Assembly: GCA_032059445.1 (NCBI GenBank)
Contig: DAMCAP010000011.1
Span: 22,609-86,608, forward strand
Direction: 5' to 3'
DNA length: 64,000 bases
From: DAMCAP01 sp032059445
Lineage (GTDB): Bacteria > Bacillota > Clostridia > Oscillospirales > Ruminococcaceae
The notes under the pieces are model-generated. The model saw only the letters and a list, made by a program, of their open reading frames with translations. It searched no databases and was not told the DNA's origin. Shown piece by piece: positions 17,064-25,364 of the stretch. A program made the position numbers and the translations under genes. Within the stretch, counting starts at the first letter, position 1, and the number at the start of each line of letters is the position of its first letter.

Positions 17064-17507
17064 AGAAACTCTCCTTTCTCTATGGAAAATAAACAAATTT
17101 TTATGATAATTTTATATATTTAACAATACATCTAAGATGATACTACTTTTATTTACAAGAAACTAGACTATTATTCAACAAATCTCATCCACTTATTGGC
17201 ACGTCCTTTGTATAAATAGCAATCATTATTAACGCGATTAAAATATAGATTATTTACATCCGAAATAATAGTGAATATATTCAATAAATAATACATGGTA
17301 ATAATTTGTTTTGAGGGGAAAAGCTATATAAATTAAAGTAAAATTTATTAAATAGCATATAATAAGGCTATAATTTTAAATATTGACCGTTTTTGATGGA
17401 TTTTTAGTGAGATTTCGCTTAAATCAAGCTTTGACAAATTGAATTAATGCATATATAATATGAGTATATTCAATAAATATTCTATAAGACAATAAATGGA
17501 GGCAATT
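17064..17507. promoter_or_regulatory. AT-rich divergent promoter region with 15-bp direct repeat
   Basis: This 444 bp, very AT-rich gap lies between the divergent V-ATPase operon and the amino-acid transporter. An identical 15-mer TATATTCAATAAATA occurs at 17276-17290 and 17465-17479; the first copy is embedded in the perfect 12-bp palindrome TGAATATATTCA (17272-17283), and the second sits just downstream of a consensus promoter. Together they look like paired operator sites. No promoter for the V-ATPase operon could be picked with confidence. Confidence 0.5.
17431..17459 (+). promoter_or_regulatory. Consensus sigma-A promoter of amino-acid transporter
   Basis: TTGACA at 17431-17436 and TATAAT at 17454-17459 with a 17-bp spacer, both perfect matches. 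It lies 48 bp before the start codon of the first binding protein. Confidence 0.9.
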
Positions 17508-18371
17508 ATGAAAAACTCATTTAAGAAATTACTTGCACTTTCGTTATCTCTCATGCTGCTGGCAGGCTGTGCAGGCAATGCCCCTGCTGCAAGCTCTCCA
17601 AGTGCTGCTGGCTCCGCTCCCGCAGCTCCCACCAATCGCCTCGAGCAGATCAAAGCTACCGGTAAGCTGGTGATGGCTACAAGCCCAGATTTTGCCCCTT
17701 ATGAGTTTGAAGATATCCGCAAGAGTGGTCAGGAAGCAATTGTGGGTGCCGATATCGAGCTTGGCAAATATATCGCCAAGGGTCTTGGAGTAGAGCTAGT
17801 CATTGAGCCGATGGATTTTGGCGCTGTGGTTGCTGCGGTTACCGAGGGCAAGGTAGATATCGGTATCAGCGGTATGGCACCCAAGCCTGAAAGAGCAGCA
17901 GCTATGGAGCTATCGGTACCTTATAATAAAGGTTCAGGCTACCAGGGAGTAATGATTGCTGCAAAGAATAAGGATGTATACAAGTCGCTGGCTGATCTTA
18001 AGGGAAAGAAAATTGGCGCACAAAATGGTTCTCTGCAGTTTGATCTGTCTTCTTCTCAGGTTGAGTCCCCACAGATTGAGCTGATCACCTCTTTAAATGA
18101 TGGTATTATGATGCTCCAGACCGGTAAGATTGATGCACTGGCTATGTCTTCTACTACCGGAGACCAATATGCCACGAATTACCCTGAGCTGGTGATGTCG
18201 GAGATTAAGTTTGACTATGAGAGCGCAGGCAATATTGCCGGTATCAAAAAAGGCGAGGTCGAGCTGCTGGAAGAAGTCAACAAACTGATCAAAGAAGCAG
18301 AAAGCACCGGTCTGTATCAAAAGTGGGTAGAAGAAGCTACCGCACTGGCCAAAGAGTTAAACGTTAAATAA
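17508..18371 (+). CDS. Polar amino-acid ABC transporter substrate-binding lipoprotein (copy 1)
   Basis: A 287-residue solute-binding protein of the glutamine/arginine type (SBP_bac_3). It has a lipoprotein signal ending LLAGC (Cys near residue 21), an Ala/Ser/Pro-rich linker, then the fold start LEQIKATGKLVMATSPDFAPYEFEDI. The ligand-contact segment GKVDIGISGMAPKPERA and the hinge GKKIGAQNGSLQFDL follow. The ATG at 17508 follows ATGGAGGCAATT. It is paralogous to the next gene, and both serve one permease and one ATPase. The ligand is not determined; a glutamate, glutamine or arginine-like amino acid is plausible. Confidence 0.93.
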   Translation: MKNSFKKLLALSLSLMLLAGCAGNAPAASSPSAAGSAPAAPTNRLEQIKATGKLVMATSPDFAPYEFEDIRKSGQEAIVGADIELGKYIAKGLGVELVIEPMDFGAVVAAVTEGKVDIGISGMAPKPERAAAMELSVPYNKGSGYQGVMIAAKNKDVYKSLADLKGKKIGAQNGSLQFDLSSSQVESPQIELITSLNDGIMMLQTGKIDALAMSSTTGDQYATNYPELVMSEIKFDYESAGNIAGIKKGEVELLEEVNKLIKEAESTGLYQKWVEEATALAKELNVK

Positions 18372-18417
18372 CCCCCCCTGAATAATTGCATAAATAGATT
18401 TTTTATTCGCATATCCC

Positions 18418-18446
18418 TTGCTTTTGATGGGGTAAGATAGTATAAT
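18418..18446 (+). promoter_or_regulatory. Promoter of second binding-protein gene
   Basis: TTGCTT (18418-18423), 17-bp spacer and TATAAT (18441-18446) precede the second binding protein by about 100 nt, suggesting separate expression of the two paralogues. The leader between contains a short imperfect stem (ATAAGgAGC...GCTCTTAT). Confidence 0.6.
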
Positions 18447-18545
18447 AATCCGTATGGCTGCATCGCCAAACAGCGTTGTGGCAGATAAGGAGCTAAGGTT
18501 TACCCGGCTCTTATACAATACTAAGAAAGATAAAAGGTGATGGAT

Positions 18546-19388
18546 ATGAAGAAGATATCTAAAATATTAATCTCTGCTGCTGTAGCAGCTATGATGCTTG
18601 TCGGTTGTGCGCAGCCTGCGGCTCCATCCTCCCCAAGCTCTCAGGCTGCACCTGCCAACGCACTGGAGCGCATCAAGCAAGCTGGCAAGCTGGTAGTATC
18701 TACTAGCCCTGACTATGCACCCTTTGAGTTTGAAGATCTGCGCAAGAGCGGTCAGGAGTCTTATGTAGGCGCTGACATGGAGCTCGCAAAGTATATAGCA
18801 GAGAAGCTCGGTGTTGATCTGGTGATTGAGCCGATTGAGTTTGCCGCTGTGGTTGCAGCAGTCAACGAGGGTAAGGCGGATCTTGCGATCTCTGGTCTAA
18901 GCGTAAATCCTGAGCGTGCTGAGCAAGCGGCGCTGTCTGAGGTGTATTATGCAGGAGAGCAGCAGGGCATCGTTACCCTAAAGGAAAATGCCGACAGCTT
19001 TAAGACAATAGCAGACCTTAAGGGCAAGCGTGTGGCTGCACAAAACGGATCAATCCAGCTAGACATCGCCAACGCACAGCTAACCGATAGCACCATCGAG
19101 ATGATTACTACCCTTAATGATGGCATTATGCTGCTTAAGTCGGGCAAGGTAGACGCTGTAGCAGTGGATATTACCACTGGCGATCAGTTTGTCAAGAATT
19201 ACCCTGAGCTGGCAGTTGCTCCTCTGATCTTTGAATATGACAGCGAAGGCTTCGTGGTCGCTTGCAAAAAGGGTGAAACTCAGCTGATGGATGCAGTAAA
19301 TGAAATCATCGCAGAGGTTGTTTCAAGCGGTAAGTATGCTCAGTGGCTGACCGACGCAGTTGCTCTTTCTGAAGAGCTGTCTAAATAA
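18546..19388 (+). CDS. Polar amino-acid ABC transporter substrate-binding lipoprotein (copy 2)
   Basis: A 280-residue paralogue of the preceding gene with lipobox MLVGC, a similar low-complexity linker, and the same core blocks (LVVSTSPDYAPFEFEDLRKSGQE, GKRVAAQNGSIQLDI, LNDGIMLLKSGKVDAVAVDITTGDQF). Differences cluster in the binding-lobe segment: SGLSVNPERAEQAALSEVYYAGEQQG here against SGMAPKPERAAAMELS in copy 1, which suggests changed specificity. GTG, ATG and ATG starts lie within nine bases; the last is chosen for spacing from AAAAGGTGA. Structured RNA and a terminator follow, so the permease gene may need its own promoter or read-through. Confidence 0.93.
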   Translation: MKKISKILISAAVAAMMLVGCAQPAAPSSPSSQAAPANALERIKQAGKLVVSTSPDYAPFEFEDLRKSGQESYVGADMELAKYIAEKLGVDLVIEPIEFAAVVAAVNEGKADLAISGLSVNPERAEQAALSEVYYAGEQQGIVTLKENADSFKTIADLKGKRVAAQNGSIQLDIANAQLTDSTIEMITTLNDGIMLLKSGKVDAVAVDITTGDQFVKNYPELAVAPLIFEYDSEGFVVACKKGETQLMDAVNEIIAEVVSSGKYAQWLTDAVALSEELSK

Positions 19389-19421
19389 TACGAACTTTAA
19401 ATAAAGCATTGCTTACTTGTA

Positions 19422-19487
19422 ATCGGCAATTTCTTAAGCTGCCCCGCTAAATGCGGTAAGGGAATATGAAAGTGTGAAATTGCTGAT
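19422..19487 (+). other. Structured 3' region: 12-bp stem enclosing inner hairpin
   Basis: ATCGGCAATTTC (19422-19433) pairs with GAAATTGCTGAT (19476-19487) with one G-U wobble, enclosing a CCGC-taaat-GCGG hairpin. It lies between the second binding-protein gene and a terminator. It could protect the upstream mRNA from decay or act as a small RNA; no known family was recognised. Confidence 0.5.
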
Positions 19488-19502
19488 CGATATGTGAAGC
19501 GA

Positions 19503-19536
19503 CAGGTGCAGCGGGTAACCCTGCACCTTGTTTTTT
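19503..19536 (+). terminator. Intrinsic terminator after binding-protein gene
   Basis: GGTGCAG...CTGCACC stem (19505-19527) followed by TTGTTTTTT. It would trim transcription between the abundant binding protein and the permease, a common arrangement in ABC operons. Confidence 0.85.
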
Positions 19537-19645
19537 AAGAAACCGACTGCATACAAGTGGAATATCTTTAAATACTGTATATATGCAGATAAATACGCTT
19601 TTTACTTAATACATGCATAACTCAAAACAAACGGGAGGATCGTTC

Positions 19646-20308
19646 ATGCTACAGACTATTACCATGCTGCTGCAAAAGTACGGGAACCTTTTTGTCGAAG
19701 GACTTGGGATCACCCTGTACCTTTCGGCGATGACGGTTATTTTTGGCGCAGTGTTTGGCTCACTGGTGGCGCTGGCCAAAATGTCACGCTTTGCTCCTTT
19801 TCGGTGGCTTTCTACCTGCTTTATCGAAATAATCCGTGGTACCCCTCTCTTGCTGCAGCTGTATTTCTTTTACTTCTTGCTGCCTGAGATGATCGGAGCC
19901 GATATTTCTAAGATGACCAGCGTGTTGATCGCTTTGATCATCAACAGCGCAGGGTATGTAGCTGAGATCATCCGAGCAGGTATTCAAGCGGTGGATAAGG
20001 GGCAGACTGAGGCTGCGCGCAGCTTAGGGCTTAGCACTACCCAGACTATGATTAAGATTGTCATGCCTCAGGCGATTAAAAACATCCTGCCTGCGCTGGC
20101 AAATGAATTTGTTATGGTCATCAAGGAAACATCCTTGGCGTCTACCTTCTATATTGGGGATCTGATGACCCAGTACCGCAAGATCAACGGCGCGCTTTAC
20201 CTCACCATTGAGCCGCTGATGATTGCAGGTGCGATCTACTTTATTGTAACCTTTACATTGTCTAAGATTATAGCACGCTTTGAGAGGAGGATGGGCGCCG
20301 GTGATTAA
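19646..20308 (+). CDS. Amino-acid ABC transporter permease (HisM/GlnP family)
   Basis: A 220-residue inner-membrane permease with about five helices and the EAA loop EAARSLGLSTTQTMIKIVMPQAI near residue 125, which docks on the ATPase. GITLYLSAMTVIFGAVFGSLVALAK and FIEIIRGTPLLLQLYF are typical of the polar amino-acid family; the FIExxRGTPxLxQ signature is intact. The start at 19646 follows GGGAGGATCGTTC. Only one permease gene is present, so the pore is probably a homodimer. The end overlaps the ATPase gene by 8 bp. Confidence 0.93.
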   Translation: MLQTITMLLQKYGNLFVEGLGITLYLSAMTVIFGAVFGSLVALAKMSRFAPFRWLSTCFIEIIRGTPLLLQLYFFYFLLPEMIGADISKMTSVLIALIINSAGYVAEIIRAGIQAVDKGQTEAARSLGLSTTQTMIKIVMPQAIKNILPALANEFVMVIKETSLASTFYIGDLMTQYRKINGALYLTIEPLMIAGAIYFIVTFTLSKIIARFERRMGAGD

Positions 20309-21026
20309 GGTAATTGATCTGCATAAGAGCTTTGGTAAGCTTGAGGTGCTTAAAGGAATCGACAACGAAATCCGTAAGGGTGAGGTTGTATCGATTATCG
20401 GCCCTTCGGGAAGCGGCAAAAGTACCTTCCTACGTTGTCTAAACCTTCTTGAGGTGCCTACCAAGGGTATCGTCAACTTTGAAGGCGTTGACATTACCGA
20501 TAAGAAAATAGATATCAACCTTCACCGTCAAAAGATGGGCATGGTGTTTCAGCATTTTAATGTATTCCCCCATCTGACTGTAAAAGACAATATTACCCTT
20601 GCCCCTATGCTGGTCGGTAAAAAGACTAAGCAAGAGGCGGAAGCTCTGGCAGAAAACCTGCTGAGTAAGGTTGGGCTTCTCGATAAAAAAGATGAGTACC
20701 CAAGGCGACTTTCTGGCGGGCAGAAGCAGCGTCTGGCAATCGTGCGCGCGCTGGCGATGGAGCCTGATGTGATGCTCTTTGACGAGCCAACCTCTGCCCT
20801 TGACCCCGAGATGGTCGGCGAGGTACTGGCGGTTATCAGAGATCTTGCCAATAACGGTATGACCACTGTAATCGTTACCCATGAGATGGGCTTCGCCCGT
20901 GAGATTTCCGATCGGGTGCTCTTTATGGATAATGGCGTCATCGCAGAGGAAGGTACACCTCAACAGATCTTTGGTGATCCTCAAAACCCCAGAACCAAAG
21001 AATTCCTAAGCAAGGTGCTTTATTAA
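20301..21026 (+). CDS. Amino-acid ABC transporter ATP-binding protein (GlnQ family)
   Basis: A 241-residue cytosolic ATPase with Walker A GPSGSGKST (34-42), the Q-loop VFQHFNVFPHLT, the LSGGQKQR signature, Walker B VMLFDEPTSALDPE and switch VTHEMGFA. The GTG at 20301 is chosen because AGGAGG lies 10 bases upstream and the peptide then starts IKVIDLHKSFGK like its relatives; it overlaps the permease stop. It energises uptake for both binding proteins. Confidence 0.95.
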   Translation: MIKVIDLHKSFGKLEVLKGIDNEIRKGEVVSIIGPSGSGKSTFLRCLNLLEVPTKGIVNFEGVDITDKKIDINLHRQKMGMVFQHFNVFPHLTVKDNITLAPMLVGKKTKQEAEALAENLLSKVGLLDKKDEYPRRLSGGQKQRLAIVRALAMEPDVMLFDEPTSALDPEMVGEVLAVIRDLANNGMTTVIVTHEMGFAREISDRVLFMDNGVIAEEGTPQQIFGDPQNPRTKEFLSKVLY

Positions 21027-21111
21027 GACAGTTAGCTTTAGGCTGATGCCCCAGAGGGTTTATCAGCCATAGGCACCCCAATAAATAGGACAACATAAAG
21101 GAGGAAACATC

Positions 21112-22569
21112 ATGCACAATACAAAAGCAGCGGCACTGTCAGTGATCGATAGCAAAAAAGACCTGATCCTAGACATCAACGACCGTATCTGGGAGTATGC
21201 TGAGCTCTCACTGCTGGAGCATAAGTCGATGGAGCTTTACTGTAAGGCGCTTTTAGACGAGGGCTTCGTAGTAGAAAAAGGCACAGCAGGTGTTGAAACT
21301 GCCTTCACCGGTACTTTTGGTAGTGGGAAACCCGTGATCGGTATTTTATCCGAGTATGACGCCCTCTCTGGCCTTTCTCAAAAAGGCGGAAGCACGGTTA
21401 AGGAGCCTATTGTAGCAGGCAAAGCAGGTCATGGCTGCGGGCATAATATGCTGGGTGCAGGTGCATTTGCTGCCGCGCTGGCGGTTAAGCGTTATCTCGA
21501 GACCTCTGGTAGCTCCGGTACCGTAATCTTCTATGGTTGCCCTGGTGAAGAGGGAGGTGCAGGTAAGTCTTTTATGGCGCGTGAGCGCATTTTTGAGCAG
21601 CTTGATGCTGCACTGACATGGCACCCCGGCTCTGTAAATGAGGTCACTACGGGTACCTGTAACTCTAGCTTGCAGATTGAGTATAAGTTTAAGGGTGTTT
21701 CTTCCCATGCGGCTGCTGATCCTCATCTGGGGCGCTCGGCGCTGGATGCAGTAGAGCTGATGAATATCGGCGTGCAGTTTTTAAGAGAGCACACCACCGA
21801 CGACGCTAGGATCCACTATGCGATCACCGATGCAGGTGGGTATTCTCCCAATGTAGTACAGCCTCAGGCAAAGGTGCTATATATGGTGCGCTCCAACAAG
21901 GTAGGTCAGGCACTTGATCTCCTCGATCGTGTAGATGACATTGCCAAGGGTGCAGCCCTCATGACCTCCACCACCTTAGAGCGTACCTTTATCGATGGTA
22001 CTTCCAACACAGTGCCAAACTTTGCACTGGAAAAGCTCCTGCACGAAAACTTCGAGGAGCTGGGTGTGCCTAGCTATACCCAAGAAGAAGTGGATTTTGC
22101 GGCAGAGCTGATCAAAACCTATGAGAATCCTAAGACCCTACTGCCTGGCTTTGGCTCAAACCATGATGCCGAGATCGCAGCTTTTGTACAGGAGAAGATC
22201 AAGGGTGGCAAGCCGTTAAATGACTTCCTCATGCCTTATTTCTCCTCTACCATGCAGCGGATGGGCTCTACCGACGTAGGTGATGTAAGCTGGCTGACCC
22301 CTACAGCTCAGATCAGCGTAGTGACCTACCCCTCTAACTGCCCTGGTCACTCTTGGCAAAATGTTTCTTGCGGCCCTACCTCCATCGCCCATAAGGGTAC
22401 TTTATATGCAGGTAAGGTTTTGGCTGCAGCAGCAATCGATCTTTTTGAGAAGCCTGCTGTATTAGAAGCCGCCCGTAAGGAGTTTGCGCTGCGCAGCGCT
22501 GAGGGCTATCGTTGCCCGATCCCTGCGGATGCAGTGCCAATTGCAATCGGAGACGGTAGCAATGGATAG
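21112..22569 (+). CDS. M20 family amidohydrolase, AbgB-like
   Basis: A 485-residue dinuclear metallohydrolase of the M20 group closest to the AbgB (aminobenzoyl-glutamate hydrolase) type. Metal-site blocks are visible: GHGCGHNMLGAGAF with the Cys/His pair, GCPGEEGGAGKSFM, and TWHPGS, plus the dimerisation-lid start KGVSSHAA. Near the end is GSTDVGDVSW and a final GHSWQ. Such enzymes cleave N-acyl amino acids. AAAGGAGGAAACATC precedes the ATG. It lies 85 bp after the amino-acid ABC ATPase, suggesting imported N-acyl- or peptide-linked substrates are hydrolysed inside (inference). Confidence 0.9.
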   Translation: MHNTKAAALSVIDSKKDLILDINDRIWEYAELSLLEHKSMELYCKALLDEGFVVEKGTAGVETAFTGTFGSGKPVIGILSEYDALSGLSQKGGSTVKEPIVAGKAGHGCGHNMLGAGAFAAALAVKRYLETSGSSGTVIFYGCPGEEGGAGKSFMARERIFEQLDAALTWHPGSVNEVTTGTCNSSLQIEYKFKGVSSHAAADPHLGRSALDAVELMNIGVQFLREHTTDDARIHYAITDAGGYSPNVVQPQAKVLYMVRSNKVGQALDLLDRVDDIAKGAALMTSTTLERTFIDGTSNTVPNFALEKLLHENFEELGVPSYTQEEVDFAAELIKTYENPKTLLPGFGSNHDAEIAAFVQEKIKGGKPLNDFLMPYFSSTMQRMGSTDVGDVSWLTPTAQISVVTYPSNCPGHSWQNVSCGPTSIAHKGTLYAGKVLAAAAIDLFEKPAVLEAARKEFALRSAEGYRCPIPADAVPIAIGDGSNG

Positions 22570-22729
22570 TGTAATACTCTATACCGTGCAGCGCATAGAT
22601 GGAGATTATGCTGTGCTCATCAGCGATAGCGGTGTGCAAAATCGAGTAGCCAGAGCTTTACTGCCTATGGATACTGACGAAGGCACGAAGCTACGCTATC
22701 AGTGGCCCAATTACGAGATTATCGATTAG
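22562..22729 (+). CDS. DUF3006-like small protein
   Basis: A 55-residue protein starting MDSVILYTVQRIDGDYAVL, with LLPMDTDEGTKL before the end; this matches the small single-domain DUF3006 pattern (IDRxEGDxAVxE...LPxxxxEG). The ATG overlaps the last eight bases of the M20 gene, so translation is coupled. Function is unknown. A terminator follows 65 bp later, closing the transporter unit. Confidence 0.65.
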   Translation: MDSVILYTVQRIDGDYAVLISDSGVQNRVARALLPMDTDEGTKLRYQWPNYEIID

Positions 22730-22792
22730 AGGATTATAGGGCGTTTGCTCTTTTTGCAAAATCCTCTTTATGTAAAATTACTTATGCTATAC

Positions 22793-22824
22793 GAAATGCA
22801 GCCTGGTTACAGGCTGCATTTTTT
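22793..22824 (+). terminator. Intrinsic terminator of transporter-amidohydrolase unit
   Basis: AAATGCAGCCTG-gtta-CAGGCTGCATTT is a long perfect stem followed by T residues. Confidence 0.92.
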
Positions 22825-23034
22825 GCGCTTATATAGGTACAAAGCCATTGTTTCAGTGGATGCGCGCAGATTAGGGTGTCGGGCTTGGGTAGATAGGCGC
22901 ATTTGCTGTCGCAACAGGCAAATGCTCTATGTATTGTATAGTATTAGGAGGTTATACCTAAAGTAATGTAAAGTAATTGGATTTGCTGTCGCACTAAGTG
23001 TGGCATAGCTAGGCTAGGCCTTACCAAAAGACGA
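22825..23034. repeat. Intergenic region with 13-bp direct repeat and hairpin
   Basis: ATTTGCTGTCGCA occurs at 22901-22913 and 22981-22993. The first copy also forms GCATTTGCTGT/ACAGGCAAATGC (22899-22925), a hairpin with one bulge. A GGAGG at about 22951 has no credible gene after it. The repeats are unexplained. Confidence 0.35.
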
Positions 23035-23370
23035 TTATACCCGCATCATGAAGTTTTGGAAGTTGATCTCCTTGGTCTTGTTTGATATGATGAACCAGTC
23101 ATAGATGGTCAGTATGCCGCACAGACCTGCAGTCAGCAGCTTGAGGATGCCCATAGGGATGTCGCCAAGCATAAAGCGGTCGATGCCAAGACCACCTAAG
23201 AAGATGGAGATCAAGAGCATGGTAGAGGGGTCTTTTAGCTCCAGTGTGGCAATATTGATAAAATTATTCTCATCCATCTGGCTTAGGCGCTCTCTAATAT
23301 ACATGATTTTGTCTGGGGGGAAGTACTTGCTGTTAGAGATCAGATACATATCCAGCTTTTGTGCGTCCAT
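23035..23370 (-). CDS. TM2-domain membrane protein
   Basis: A 111-residue protein with a 50-residue charged cytosolic start (MDAQKLDMYLISNSKYFPPDK) followed by a TM2 domain: two helices around the signature LGGLGIDRFMLGD and GILKLLTAGLCGILTIYDWF, where the DRF turn between helices is diagnostic. The function of bacterial TM2 proteins is not known. It lies 59 bp upstream (in the sense of transcription, downstream) of the DUF2752 gene, and pairs of TM2 and DUF2752 genes recur in gut Clostridia. Confidence 0.88.
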   Translation of the reverse strand: MDAQKLDMYLISNSKYFPPDKIMYIRERLSQMDENNFINIATLELKDPSTMLLISIFLGGLGIDRFMLGDIPMGILKLLTAGLCGILTIYDWFIISNKTKEINFQNFMMRV

Positions 23371-23429
23371 AATAACCTCCTGTGGTCTGTATGACCAGTG
23401 TATTATTTGCCTGAGTAATCTCTATATCA

Positions 23430-23780
23430 TTAAGGGATGAGCTTATAATATAGCCTGTAGAAGTAAATCAACATAGTGAGTAGTAAAGTAAGCCATATAA
23501 ATATATTGGCAGCCTTGCTCTTAAAGGGCTTGTAGACATCTCGATGGATCAGTATCAATATCGATGCAATCAGAGGCACCGCAGTGGGTAGGTAATAGAA
23601 ATATCCAGCGAAGTCTAGATGCAAAAGCGACGTGAGCGCCCGTGTAATGCCACAGGTAGGGCAGGGGACGCCGGTGCCGAATCGGATGGGGCAACCGATA
23701 TAGGATAAACTAAAGAACAGTATGATGGAGCCCAGCAGCAGAAAGATCTTGATATGGGTTAGCAGGGTCTTTGTACCCAT
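23430..23780 (-). CDS. DUF2752 membrane protein
   Basis: A 116-residue protein with three predicted helices. The signature CPTCGITRALTSLLHLDFAGYFYYLP matches DUF2752, whose two Cys in CPxCGxTR suggest a metal or redox site facing the membrane surface. GGGAGGAAACA precedes the ATG at 23780. It is transcribed just before the TM2-domain gene, so the two are probably partners; no role is established. Confidence 0.85.
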   Translation of the reverse strand: MGTKTLLTHIKIFLLLGSIILFFSLSYIGCPIRFGTGVPCPTCGITRALTSLLHLDFAGYFYYLPTAVPLIASILILIHRDVYKPFKSKAANIFIWLTLLLTMLIYFYRLYYKLIP

Positions 23781-24136
23781 TGTTTCCTCCCAATATAGCT
23801 GCAAATATGACAGCCGATATAGTTATATACCTTAAAGAAATCACGTAGGAAGTAGAGGCTATGGTAGATATACTCATGTGAATAGTATAGCAGGATTCGA
23901 TGAAAGTGTCCAGTGGCACTTATAAACTGCGGTTTGTTTGGTGATTTTTTTGACTTCGTCAAAACGCAAATCAGGCTAATCGAGGTGTTATAAATGGTGC
24001 AGTAGCAAACGGCTATACGTGTATTTAGTACACTGTGTTTATAAGGATCTGTAGGTTAATTTTACAAAGCAACAGCCCGCCCTTACACCCATGGAGGTGT
24101 AAAGGCGGGCTGGATTGATGATAAGATGAACTGAGC
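23781..24136. other. Intergenic region, 356 bp
   Basis: No gene is supported. It holds a small TTTGAC-ttc-GTCAAA hairpin at about 23949-23962 and the 3' terminator of the decarboxylase operon at its right end. The left part should contain the promoter for the DUF2752 gene, but no clear hexamers stand out. Confidence 0.4.
24074..24111 (-). terminator. Terminator of the decarboxylase operon
   Basis: AGCCCGCC/GGCGGGCT and TTACACC/GGTGTAA stack into one long stem with a single mismatch, just past the beta-subunit stop. The minus-strand tail is TTGCTTTGT, a modest U-tract. Confidence 0.75.
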
Positions 24137-25285
24137 TTAGCCCAGTACTGAAAGCAGCACACCTGCTGCAATGGCAGAGCCGATTACGCCAGCTACGTTT
24201 GGTCCCATAGCGTGCATCAGTAGGAAGTTGCTTGGGTCTTCCTTCTGACCTACAACCTGAGATACTCTCGCTGCCATAGGCACTGCGGATACACCTGCGG
24301 AGCCGATCAGCGGATTAACGGTACCGCCTGCAAATACATTCATGAGCTTCGCCATCAACACGCCAGCAGCACTACCGACGGAGAAGGCAATCAGACCCAT
24401 GACCACGATCTTGAGGGTATCGGTATTGAGGAAGGATGCAGCTGTGGTGGTGGAACCAACGCTGATACCTAAGAAGATGGTAATGATGTTGATCAGCTCG
24501 TTTTGTGCGGTTTTATTGATTCTGTCTACCACGCCAGACTCCTTAAAGAGGTTACCGAGCATCAGGCAGCCTACGAGGGTAACGGCAGATGGCAATAAAA
24601 GACCGCAAACCAGTGTAACGGCAATCGGGAAGATGATTTTTTCGCGCTGGGATACTGTGCGAAGCTGCCCCATCTTGATCTGGCGCTCCTTTTGTGTAGT
24701 GAGCGCGCGCATGATGGGCGGCTGGATGATCGGTACCAGTGCCATATAAGAGTATGCTGCTACCGCAATAGGGCCCAGGTACTCAGGTGCCAGCTTAGAG
24801 GTGAGGAAGATAGCGGTAGGGCCATCTGCACCGCCAATGATGGCGATAGAGCCTGCAACCTTGGGAGCAAAGCCCATAGCGGTAGCACCGATGTAGGTAC
24901 CAAATATACCAAACTGAGCTGCTGCGCCCAGCAGCAGGCTCTTAGGGTTGGCAATCAGTGGGGAGAAGTCGGTCATTGCGCCAATACCAAGGAAGATCAA
25001 AGGCGGATAAATACCCAGCTTCACGCCTTGATACAGGTAGTAGAGCAGCCCTCCAGGGGAGGTCAACTTCCCTGCCGCATCATATATAGGGGCAGCAGTG
25101 ATTCCTCCCAGCGGCATATTTGCTAAAAACATACCAAATGCTATTGGCAAGAGTAGCAGCGGCTCGTATTTTTTTACGATGGCGAGGTAAAGCAGGACGA
25201 AGGATACCAAAATCATAATGGCAGAGCCTGCATCCATGTTTGCCAGACCGCTTTGCATGATAAACGTTGTCATTTTCTCAAGCAT
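24137..25285 (-). CDS. mmdB: Sodium-pumping decarboxylase beta subunit (MmdB/OadB)
   Basis: A 382-residue integral membrane subunit that decarboxylates carboxybiotin and exports sodium. It has about nine helices plus the re-entrant region IIIa bearing IIGGADGPTAIF, with Asp154 matching the Asp essential in Klebsiella OadB, and later NPLIGSAGVSAVPMAARVSQ, the conserved region VIII. GAGGTATCTCAA precedes the ATG. It is the last gene of the methylmalonyl-CoA operon. Its GGADGPTAIF block recurs in the small lipoprotein at 36594-36845. Confidence 0.95.
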   Translation of the reverse strand: MLEKMTTFIMQSGLANMDAGSAIMILVSFVLLYLAIVKKYEPLLLLPIAFGMFLANMPLGGITAAPIYDAAGKLTSPGGLLYYLYQGVKLGIYPPLIFLGIGAMTDFSPLIANPKSLLLGAAAQFGIFGTYIGATAMGFAPKVAGSIAIIGGADGPTAIFLTSKLAPEYLGPIAVAAYSYMALVPIIQPPIMRALTTQKERQIKMGQLRTVSQREKIIFPIAVTLVCGLLLPSAVTLVGCLMLGNLFKESGVVDRINKTAQNELINIITIFLGISVGSTTTAASFLNTDTLKIVVMGLIAFSVGSAAGVLMAKLMNVFAGGTVNPLIGSAGVSAVPMAARVSQVVGQKEDPSNFLLMHAMGPNVAGVIGSAIAAGVLLSVLG

Positions 25286-25364
25286 TTGAGATACCTCAAA
25301 TCTATATATTATTTTTGCAAAATTCCATCGCGGGGTAGGGGGTATATGCGCCGTTGCTTAGATA

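Noticed and set aside
6269..18484. 11-mer CGTTGTGGCAG shared by spacers at 6269 and 18474 with similar flanking stems
   Set aside because: An 11-base match in 64 kb can arise by chance and the flanking similarity is weak, so no shared RNA element is called.
22745..22966. 73-codon ORF after the DUF3006-like gene
   Set aside because: It runs straight through the intrinsic terminator and the 13-bp repeat, with Arg/Cys-rich content untypical of the genome.
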